From an uncultured Odoribacter sp. (GTDB taxonomy: Bacteria > Bacteroidota > Bacteroidia > Bacteroidales > Marinifilaceae): a DNA stretch of 8,898 bases. Below the pieces are notes generated by a model. It searched no databases. It saw only the letters and a program-made list of their open reading frames with translations, and was not told where the DNA came from. A program made the position numbers and the translations under genes. How positions within the stretch are numbered: position 1 is the stretch's first letter; each line of letters begins with the position of its first letter. Location of the stretch: NCBI GenBank assembly GCA_900548135.1, contig URJC01000084.1, positions 1 to 8,898 of the forward strand. Direction: 5' to 3'. Below, in pieces: positions 1-6,166 of the stretch.

Positions 1-273
1 TTCCTGCATAGAATATCCTTCATAAAAATGAAAACGTCCCTGCATAGCAATGACATTTTTCCCACCGAACTTTCCGATCAGAAGATTCCCTTTGTGGCCT
101 TGTACTGTCGATAAGGGGAAGTGGGGAATTGCGGCATAGGGGATCGTATGTCTAATCTCTATGAACTTTCCCAATTCTCCCAGTCCAGTCCCTAAAATAA
201 TCCCGATGTTATAGCATCCTCCTTCCAGAAAACGGGAAATATAGGCAGCACTATCTTTGATTTTTCCTAACAT
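1..273 (-). CDS. punA: Purine nucleoside phosphorylase, N-terminal part (cut by left edge)
   Basis: This is the first 91 codons of a trimeric-type purine nucleoside phosphorylase, which splits purine (deoxy)nucleosides with phosphate into free base and (deoxy)ribose-1-phosphate in cytoplasmic purine salvage. Reading the minus strand from the ATG at 273-271 gives an open frame to the window edge. Visible family motifs are GTGLG (residues 28-32), GHKG (59-62) and [11 protein letters not shown] (77-87). By alignment from memory, H60, R80, H82, Y84 and E85 match human PNP H64, R84, H86, Y88 and E89, the phosphate- and ribose-site residues. The start lies inside the last codons of lpxK (23-base overlap, different frame), so it is probably read from the sppA-lpxK transcript by translational coupling. 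The remaining two thirds lie outside the window. Family assignment is firm; preference among purine bases cannot be read from this part, and the symbol follows the usual name for this family. Confidence 0.9.
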   Translation of the reverse strand, partial: MLGKIKDSAAYISRFLEGGCYNIGIILGTGLGELGKFIEIRHTIPYAAIPHFPLSTVQGHKGNLLIGKFGGKNVIAMQGRFHFYEGYSMQE

Positions 274-1303
274 ATTCAATTATTTCATTAAAAAATAAGT
301 CTTCATCCTGAATGAATACTGGTATTACGGGAATATAATAAATCCGTTTCCTGATTTCTGGTGGTAATTCGCAGTTTTTAAGCCGCATGGCATCTTTTTC
401 AGTCGTGAAAATATATTTATCCGGATTTTCAATTTTTTGAAATACCAGTTCGATATTTTGCAAATCCCGTTTTGAAAAGTGATGGTGATCCGGGTATTGT
501 ATTTCCTGGATATTTTGGGTTAATGTTTTCAAATGTTCTACGTAGGGAGCTGGTTGTGCAATTCCCGTAATACAAAGTATGGTACTGTTTTTACTGATTA
601 CTACGGGTTCATTTTCACTGTCCAGGGAGCAGATATTTCCATAACCGAGAGTCGTGAAAAATAAATGCTGATAAGGCTTTATTTTCAAATGTTTGGATAA
701 TATCCGGCGTTCAATGGGTTGTAAATTCTGCGGGCATTTAGTGACGATGATGTAATCAGCCCGTTTCAAAGCTGAAGTATTTTCCCGTAACCGGCCAGCC
801 GGGAGTAAATGATCTTCATACACCGGACGGTTGTAATCCATTAATACGATATTTTTATCTGCCTGTACATAACGATGTTGAAAGGCATCGTCAAGGATAA
901 TTACTTCCGGAGATTCAGGAAGTGCCAACAGTTTTTCGATTCCTCTAACCCGGTTCCCATCACAGGCAACTAATATGTCTGGATATTTATGTTTGATTTG
1001 GGCAGGTTCATCCCCAATTTCCCGGGCTGTAGAAAGATTATCCGAGAGAATAAAACCTGAAGTTTTGCGTTTGTAGCCTCTGCTGAGACATGCAACCCTG
1101 AATTTCTTTTTTAGTTCAGCTATGAGCAATTCGGTATGCGGGGTTTTTCCTGTTCCTCCGACAGTAATGTTTCCCACGCACAGTACAGGAACAGTAAAAC
1201 TCTTTGATTTTAAAACTCCGATATGAAATAAGAAATTTCTTGTTCCGGTGATTATTCCGTAAATGATACTTAGCGGCAGTAATAAAATTTTTGTATATGC
1301 CAT
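251..1303 (-). CDS. lpxK: Tetraacyldisaccharide 4'-kinase (lipid A 4'-kinase)
   Basis: LpxK uses ATP to phosphorylate the 4' position of the tetraacyl disaccharide-1-phosphate, giving lipid IVA, a late step of lipid A synthesis at the cytoplasmic face of the inner membrane. The 350-residue protein is close to the usual family length. It begins with a hydrophobic helix (about residues 4-20) expected to sit in the membrane. A P-loop [12 protein letters not shown] follows at 44-55, then IGDEP (96-100, D98 matching the proposed catalytic Asp of Aquifex LpxK), ILDDAFQH (136-143, Walker B-like), LLPAGRLRE (166-174) and PDHHHFS (271-277), with the His that pairs with the catalytic Asp. TTEKD (300-304) is a conserved C-terminal motif. 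The ATG at 1303-1301 lies 28 bases after the sppA stop, which suggests one transcript. The 3' end overlaps the start of the phosphorylase gene. No key residue is missing. Confidence 0.96.
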   Translation of the reverse strand: MAYTKILLLPLSIIYGIITGTRNFLFHIGVLKSKSFTVPVLCVGNITVGGTGKTPHTELLIAELKKKFRVACLSRGYKRKTSGFILSDNLSTAREIGDEPAQIKHKYPDILVACDGNRVRGIEKLLALPESPEVIILDDAFQHRYVQADKNIVLMDYNRPVYEDHLLPAGRLRENTSALKRADYIIVTKCPQNLQPIERRILSKHLKIKPYQHLFFTTLGYGNICSLDSENEPVVISKNSTILCITGIAQPAPYVEHLKTLTQNIQEIQYPDHHHFSKRDLQNIELVFQKIENPDKYIFTTEKDAMRLKNCELPPEIRKRIYYIPVIPVFIQDEDLFFNEIIEYVRKNQR

Positions 1304-1331
1304 AGCCGTTGTGTTTGGAGGATTAAAATCT

Positions 1332-3131
1332 TTAATTAGAGATGATGTCGTAAGGGATGCGGGCCATGAGTCCCTGATTGTTGAGTATATTTTTGATTTG
1401 TTGCCAAGTGTAATAAAAGCTTCCCAGTTCTTCCTGCATGATCTGTGTCTTGATGCTTCCAGTTAATTCAGTAATTAATTCTTCAAATGGACTTTTGATA
1501 ACCGGGTATTCAACAAGATTGTATTTTTCTATTCCGGCCTGGTGGGCAGCGATTTGGATAGCATCTTCCAAACCTCCCAATACGTCTACTAAGCCCAGAG
1601 CTTTGGCATCCTCGCCTGTCCATACCCGTCCTTGTGCAATCTGATGAAGCTTGTCGTGGGATAGCCCCCGGCCTGCCATGACCCGGCTGAGGAAAGTCTC
1701 ATAACCTTGGTTAACATAGTTTTGCAACACATTTTTTTCGTAATCGGTTAAAGGGCGTGAACTGATAGGAATAGGTAACGGGTAACTACCACCAAAATCA
1801 CTGTGATCATTCGTTTTTACAACATTGGTGTTAATACCTATCTTGTCTTTGATTAGTTTTTCGCCACTGAAGAACATCCCGAAGATGCCGATAGAACCGG
1901 TCAGGGTGGTGGGTTCTGCTACGATGGTATCTGCTGCACATGAGATGTAATAGCCTCCTGAAGCAGCAACATTCCCCATGGATGCAATGAAAGGTTTGGC
2001 TTGTTTTGCCAGTTCCACTTCCCGCCAGATGATGTCGGAAGTCAGGGCGCTACCGCCCGGGGAGTTTACCCGGAGTACGATGGCTTTGACGTTTTTGTCC
2101 TCGCGTACTTTGCGGATCGTGTTGGCTAATTCTGGTCCGATAGTATTGGCACTTTGTTCCATCCCGATTTCTCCTTGGGCATATACTACTGCAATTTTAT
2201 CCTGATTTGTTATAACTGTCTCTCCCGGCAGGGATGCGTTCTGGTAATTAGCCAGCAGAATTTGGTTTAATTTTTGATTTTCTGTCAGCTGGCATTTTTC
2301 TTTCAGTATGGCTAGCATCTGATCCTCATAAACAATACTGTCAAAATAACCAAAATTTTTGAATTGTTCAGTTGTATAAATATCAAAACGGTTGGCCAGG
2401 GCGGTAATGGAATCTACCGGAATATGGCGGCTTTCTGAGATCGCCTTGATAATAGTCCCCCATGAAGAGTCCAGGTATTTTTTTATTTGCTGGCGGTTGG
2501 CTTCACTCATCTCGGTCGAGATAAAAGGTTCTACAGCTGATTTAAATTTGCCAACTTTAACTACTTCGGCTTGTATTCCGAGTTTGTCGAGTGTTTCTTT
2601 ATAAAAAGAAACGCTACTGCTCATACCGGTAAGTAACAGGGGTGTTTCCGGGTTGACAAAAATCCGGTCTGCAACAGTTGCCAGATAATAACTTTTCTGG
2701 GAATAGCCCAGATTGGAATAACTGTAAATGAATTTTCCGCTTTCCTTGAATTTCAATAATGCATTCCGGATTTCTTCCGTAAAAGCCAGGGCTCCGAAAT
2801 TGCCTTGTATTTCGGATAGGTCCAGATAAATCCCGGTGATGCGGCTGTCCTTTGCAGCATTTTTGATACTGCTCAGGATTTTATTCATGCCGATGTTTTT
2901 CCTGGGAGTCAAAGAAAGAAAATCGATATTGTCCAGTGGACTATCAGAGGTACGGTCGAGAATTTCTCCATTGAGCTTTATGGTCAATACACTATTGTTC
3001 TTGACGGTGACTGTTTTGTCTGAGAGACTGGCAATGGCACTTATTAAAGCTATAAAAATAAAAAATAAGATAAAATTGACAATGAACACACCAACAATGG
3101 TTGCGAGAGTATATTTTAAAAAGCTTTTCAT
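1332..3131 (-). CDS. sppA: Signal peptide peptidase SppA, 67K (long) type
   Basis: SppA is a membrane-anchored serine protease of family S49 that degrades signal peptides left in the inner membrane after secretion. The 599-residue product has the long, duplicated architecture of E. coli protease IV: one N-terminal membrane segment (about residues 7-35), an N-terminal S49 repeat (about 80-250) and a C-terminal S49 repeat (about 310-470). The catalytic Ser-Lys pair is visible. K197 lies in GKFKSAVEPF (matching E. coli K209), and S391 lies in GNVAASGGYYIS (matching E. coli S409). RVNSPGGSA (354-362) is the conserved oxyanion-loop region. The ATG start at 3131-3129 places the membrane segment right at the N-terminus, as expected. 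It is the first gene of the minus-strand group sppA-lpxK-phosphorylase and is divergent from murA across 187 bases. The active site appears intact. Confidence 0.96.
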   Translation of the reverse strand: MKSFLKYTLATIVGVFIVNFILFFIFIALISAIASLSDKTVTVKNNSVLTIKLNGEILDRTSDSPLDNIDFLSLTPRKNIGMNKILSSIKNAAKDSRITGIYLDLSEIQGNFGALAFTEEIRNALLKFKESGKFIYSYSNLGYSQKSYYLATVADRIFVNPETPLLLTGMSSSVSFYKETLDKLGIQAEVVKVGKFKSAVEPFISTEMSEANRQQIKKYLDSSWGTIIKAISESRHIPVDSITALANRFDIYTTEQFKNFGYFDSIVYEDQMLAILKEKCQLTENQKLNQILLANYQNASLPGETVITNQDKIAVVYAQGEIGMEQSANTIGPELANTIRKVREDKNVKAIVLRVNSPGGSALTSDIIWREVELAKQAKPFIASMGNVAASGGYYISCAADTIVAEPTTLTGSIGIFGMFFSGEKLIKDKIGINTNVVKTNDHSDFGGSYPLPIPISSRPLTDYEKNVLQNYVNQGYETFLSRVMAGRGLSHDKLHQIAQGRVWTGEDAKALGLVDVLGGLEDAIQIAAHQAGIEKYNLVEYPVIKSPFEELITELTGSIKTQIMQEELGSFYYTWQQIKNILNNQGLMARIPYDIISN

Positions 3132-3318
3132 ATTAAATTAATCATTTTGATATAGTTATATCTGCAAGTTTTTGAATTTGAAATATATTTCTAAAAAAGT
3201 AGCCATATAATTTGTTTAAGCCAATATCTGTGAATAGTTATTTTTGTTTTGATCTCTTTTTTGATAACTTTGGAAAATATTAGTTGGAAAGGATTAATCA
3301 TTCAGCAATTTTAAAAAT
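3132..3318. promoter_or_regulatory. Divergent intergenic region between sppA and murA
   Basis: This AT-rich gap of 187 bases must drive sppA leftward and murA rightward. The murA side has a good promoter match (separate entry). For sppA I see only a weak candidate on the minus strand: TACTTTTT (plus-strand positions 3194-3201) with TTG (3222-3224) 20 bases upstream, which misses the last G of TAnnTTTG. On the plus strand a second -7-like box, TATTTTTG at 3239-3246, has its nearest TTTG 24 bases upstream, longer than the usual 19-21, and it overlaps the -33 element of the better candidate. No operator-like long inverted repeat and no coding sequence was seen. Confidence 0.6.
3243..3272 (+). 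promoter_or_regulatory. Candidate Bacteroidetes-type promoter for murA
   Basis: TTTG at 3243-3246 and TAACTTTG at 3265-3272 are separated by 18 bases. They fit the Bacteroidetes primary sigma factor consensus (TTTG near -33, TAnnTTTG near -7, usual spacing 19-21), with the spacer about one base short. Transcription would begin around 3279, leaving a leader of about 40 bases before the murA ATG at 3319. The -7 match is exact. The assignment is by pattern only. Confidence 0.55.
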
Positions 3319-4626
3319 ATGAGCAGATTTGTAATAACCGGAGGTAGGAGATTGAAAGGAGAGCTACGTCCGCAGGGGGCTAAGAATGAGGCCTTACAGG
3401 TGATATGTGCCTGTTTGTTGACTCAAGAAGAAGTGACGATAACAAATATTCCGGAGATTCTGGATGTGTTGAAGCTGATAGAATTATTGCAGGGAATGGG
3501 AGTGAAGGTGGAGCATCCTGCTCACGGGGAGTTTGTTTTCAAGGCTTCGGATATTAACTTTGCTTATTTTGAAACAGAGGATTTTTATAAAAAAGCAGTT
3601 AGCCTGCGGGGATCAATTATGATTCTGGGGCCGTTATTGGCTGGTTTTGGGTGTGGGGTGATCCCTAAACCGGGTGGGGATAAAATTGGCCGTCGCCGGT
3701 TGGATACCCATTTCCTGGGATTTGAAAAACTGGGGGCTACTTTTGATTATAATAGTACAGAAGGATATTTCCGGGCTTCGGCAGAGAAGCTGAAAGGTTG
3801 TTATATGTTGCTGGATGAAGCATCTGTTACGGGTACTGCTAATATTATCATGGCTGCAGTGCTGGCTGATGGGGTGACTACAATTTATAATGCAGCTTGT
3901 GAACCTTATATCCAGCAATTGTGTATCATGTTAAATGCTATGGGAGCCCGTATTTCGGGTATTGCTTCAAATCTGCTCACTATTGAAGGAGTGAAGGAGC
4001 TGAAAGGATGCCATCACCGGTGTCTGCCGGATATGATTGAGGTGGGCAGCTATATCGGATTAGCAGCTATGACCCGTTCTGAAATAACAATTAAAGAGGT
4101 CAATTTGAGACAACTGGGGATTATTCCGGATTCATTCCGCCGTTTGGGTGTGAGGGTGGAAGAACGGGGAGATGATTTGTTTATTCCCCGGCAGGAGCAT
4201 TACATGATTGAGGATTTTATTGATGGCTCTATTCTGACTATTGCGGATGCTCCCTGGCCAGGTTTGACTCCTGATTTGCTGAGTGTTTTCCTGGTGGTGG
4301 CAACACAGGCAAAAGGTAGTGTGCTGATCCACCAAAAGATGTTTGAGAGCCGTTTGTTTTTTGTGGATAAACTGATTGATATGGGCGCTAAGATCATCCT
4401 TTGCGACCCTCACCGGGCTACAGTTATCGGGCAAAACCACGAGTCCCAGTTGAGGGCGACTAAAATGACTTCTCCGGATATTCGTGCCGGGATTGCTTTG
4501 TTGATTGCAGCACTCTCTGCACAAGGAGTTAGCTCGATTCATAATATCGATCAGATTGACCGGGGATATGAGCATATAGATGAGAAGTTGAATGCGATTG
4601 GGGCAGAAATACAACGATTTATGTAG
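3319..4626 (+). CDS. murA: UDP-N-acetylglucosamine 1-carboxyvinyltransferase (MurA), Asp form
   Basis: MurA transfers enolpyruvate from phosphoenolpyruvate to UDP-N-acetylglucosamine, the first committed step of peptidoglycan synthesis in the cytoplasm. The 435-residue protein has the EPSP-synthase-like double-barrel fold expected of the family. Catalytic and binding residues are visible: K22 and N23 in GAKNEAL, R97 in SLRGSI, D319 in WPGLTPD (matching E. coli D305) and R389 in DIRAG (matching R397). IDRGYEHIDEKL near 413-424 is the typical C-terminal motif. The active-site loop reads PKPGGDKIGRRRLDTH, so Asp121 (codon GAT at 3679-3681) stands where E. coli has Cys115, the residue alkylated by fosfomycin. 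Asp at this site is known to keep activity and give fosfomycin insensitivity in other bacteria. The gene is alone on the plus strand, divergent from sppA and convergent with folK. The ATG at 3319 fits the family N-terminus. Confidence 0.96.
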   Translation: MSRFVITGGRRLKGELRPQGAKNEALQVICACLLTQEEVTITNIPEILDVLKLIELLQGMGVKVEHPAHGEFVFKASDINFAYFETEDFYKKAVSLRGSIMILGPLLAGFGCGVIPKPGGDKIGRRRLDTHFLGFEKLGATFDYNSTEGYFRASAEKLKGCYMLLDEASVTGTANIIMAAVLADGVTTIYNAACEPYIQQLCIMLNAMGARISGIASNLLTIEGVKELKGCHHRCLPDMIEVGSYIGLAAMTRSEITIKEVNLRQLGIIPDSFRRLGVRVEERGDDLFIPRQEHYMIEDFIDGSILTIADAPWPGLTPDLLSVFLVVATQAKGSVLIHQKMFESRLFFVDKLIDMGAKIILCDPHRATVIGQNHESQLRATKMTSPDIRAGIALLIAALSAQGVSSIHNIDQIDRGYEHIDEKLNAIGAEIQRFM

Positions 4627-4697
4627 GTTGAGAGGAAAAGGGGGGCAGATGATTTGCGTAAAGGAAAGAGGTAATCATTGAAAATAATAAACTTCAT

Positions 4698-5198
4698 TCA
4701 GCCGGGATTTAAGTTTAATTTTTTTACCTGCAATGAGTCGGGGGATTCACGGAATAGTTGGGCGATTGTTTTACCTGAAACAGGATGAATAAAATCCGGC
4801 ATGATTTCTGCCAGAGGAGCTAATACAAAGTTGCGCTCACAGATCCGGGGATGGGGGAGTTGTAAATCGGGCAAGTTCAGTATGAGGGAATCGTAGAATA
4901 ACATATCAATGTCTATGGGGCGGGAAGCGTAACGCGGACCTGGGGTATACCGTATCCGGCCGAATTTTTCCTCTGTTTTCAGGCATTGCTGCAAGAATCC
5001 GGTGGGAGAAAGTTGACTTTCAAAAACAATGACCTGATTCAGAAAATTTTCTTCACAATCAAATCCCCATGGGGTGGTTTCATAAAATGCAGAAATGCCT
5101 GTTATCCTGCCAACAGCATCCGATAAGGCTGCTGCTGCTGCTTTTAAAATCCGGAATTTATTTCCTTGATTACTGCCGAAGCTCGTGATTACTTGCAT
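4698..5198 (-). CDS. folK: 2-amino-4-hydroxy-6-hydroxymethyldihydropteridine pyrophosphokinase (HPPK)
   Basis: HPPK transfers pyrophosphate from ATP to 6-hydroxymethyl-7,8-dihydropterin, supplying the substrate of dihydropteroate synthase in folate synthesis. From the ATG at 5198-5196 the product is 166 residues, the normal size for a stand-alone HPPK. Motifs include SFGSN (6-10), FYETTPWGF (38-46), FLNQV (52-56), the signature SRPIDIDML (92-100), in which D96 and D98 should bind the two Mg2+ ions, and LPHPRICERNFVLAPLAEI (114-132). A longer frame runs up to a TTG at 5267, but the extra 23 residues resemble nothing in the family, and HPPKs normally begin just before the GSN motif. The gene follows the DUF4290 gene on the same strand with a 103-base gap and probably shares its transcript. 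No separate promoter was recognised in the gap. Confidence 0.94.
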   Translation of the reverse strand: MQVITSFGSNQGNKFRILKAAAAALSDAVGRITGISAFYETTPWGFDCEENFLNQVIVFESQLSPTGFLQQCLKTEEKFGRIRYTPGPRYASRPIDIDMLFYDSLILNLPDLQLPHPRICERNFVLAPLAEIMPDFIHPVSGKTIAQLFRESPDSLQVKKLNLNPG

Positions 5199-5301
5199 AC
5201 CGTCGCATTTACTTTTCCTTTGGATTGAACAGATTTCTACAAAATCATGCTGAGGAAATCCGTGCAATCGCCAGGAATTAAAGGATCAGGGATACACTAC
5301 C

Positions 5302-5967
5302 TTAATTTTGATTCTGTTTTTTGTGGTATTGGCGGTTGTTGTTATTACCCTTTTTCTGATAATTTTTATTATTCATGGGTTTGTTTGAACTCGGTTTACT
5401 TTTCTTTTGCAGCAAATCTTTGGGATTAGAGAGAGTCATTCCTTCCGGTAAGATAAGTGAACTGCCGTAAAGTGTGTTGATGTCATTATAGATTTGTTCA
5501 TCTTCCACACTATCTTTATTCCAGGTCAGGAAAGATTTTTTCATATGATTGGCAGTAAGAACGATTAAGGCTCTTTTTTGTTCCGGATCTTCCTGGTTCC
5601 GGATTTCTTCGATCAATTTTTCTACCAGTTTGCCATAGTGGCGGTATTTGATATGGTTGCTACTGTATGGGATCTTTTCCGGTTTTTCCTGTAATTTTTC
5701 AATAGAAGGAAGCGGGTAAGGCGTATCTATATCCAATTTGAATTCAGACATGATAGCCAGATGGTCCCATAGCTTATGCCTGAAATCAGGCACGTCGCGT
5801 AAATGGGGATACAAGTTACCCATCACGTCAATAACTGTTTTGGCGGCTCTGGTACGTTCGGTACGGTCTTCAATCGTTAACAGATAATCTACCATTTTCT
5901 GAATGTTCCGTCCGTATTCGGGGAGTAATAGTTTCTTTTTTTGGGTATTATATTCGAATTCTTCCAT
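5302..5967 (-). CDS. DUF4290 family protein of unknown function
   Basis: The N-terminal part, with EFEYNTQKKKLLLPEYGRNI (residues 3-22), TIEDRTERTRAA (31-42) and MGNLYPHLRDVPDFRHKLWD (49-68), is characteristic of DUF4290, a conserved Bacteroidota family with no known biochemical role. The predicted protein of 221 residues is mostly helical and soluble, with no signal peptide or membrane segment. From about residue 186 to the end the sequence turns into a low-complexity tail rich in Lys, Asn, Gln and Ser (for example KKGNNNNRQYHKKQNQN, 205-221). It is strongly basic, probably disordered, and could bind nucleic acid, though that is inference. The ATG at 5967-5965 was chosen; a frame extension reaches a TTG at 5988, but homologues, as I recall them, start close to EYNTQ. 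It lies upstream of folK on the same strand and downstream of the helicase gene, after a 199-base leader. Confidence 0.9.
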   Translation of the reverse strand: MEEFEYNTQKKKLLLPEYGRNIQKMVDYLLTIEDRTERTRAAKTVIDVMGNLYPHLRDVPDFRHKLWDHLAIMSEFKLDIDTPYPLPSIEKLQEKPEKIPYSSNHIKYRHYGKLVEKLIEEIRNQEDPEQKRALIVLTANHMKKSFLTWNKDSVEDEQIYNDINTLYGSSLILPEGMTLSNPKDLLQKKSKPSSNKPMNNKNYQKKGNNNNRQYHKKQNQN

Positions 5968-6166
5968 ATACAATGGTTTAGTAAACAATTAAAGTTATCA
6001 GCTATATCGGGTCATAGCATTATGATATCAGAACCCATGATATTCGGAATTTATAGCCTCGTGAAGTTTGGAAATATGCATCAAGACTGTACCGAAATTA
6101 TGAATAAGTTAATAGACCTCAGATTTTGCAACAAATATAAGCTTTTTACCGATGTGATAATTAATT
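5968..6166 (-). other. Leader region upstream of the DUF4290 gene, with possible hairpin
   Basis: This 199-base gap between the helicase stop and the DUF4290 start has no convincing gene. An imperfect inverted repeat lies at 6004-6043: ATATC plus GGGT (6004-6012) can pair with ACCC plus GATAT (6033-6043), with a two-base bulge. The loop contains the palindrome TGATATCA (6023-6030). An alternative outer pairing is GCTATA (6001-6006) with TATAGC (6052-6057). If transcription starts at the candidate box at 6132-6139, this structure lies within the 5' untranslated RNA. No known riboswitch class was recognised, and pairing energies were not computed. Confidence 0.3.
6132..6139 (-). promoter_or_regulatory. 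Candidate -7 box for the DUF4290-folK transcript
   Basis: On the minus strand this reads TATATTTG, an exact match to the Bacteroidetes TAnnTTTG element. No TTTG is present 19-21 bases upstream, so only half of the consensus is met. A transcript from here would have a leader of roughly 160 bases before the ATG at 5967. A closer, one-mismatch box, TAACTTTA, lies on the minus strand at about 5991-5998. Confidence 0.3.

Noticed and set aside
4132..4614. A 160-codon open frame on the minus strand within murA
   Set aside because: It lies wholly antisense to a clear murA, has no recognisable domain and a shadow-like composition rich in His, Gln, Cys and Asn.
4649..4678. ATGATT/AATCAT inverted repeat between the convergent murA and folK ends
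   Set aside because: The stem has only six AT-rich pairs with an 18-base loop and no T run follows, so it is not a credible terminator.
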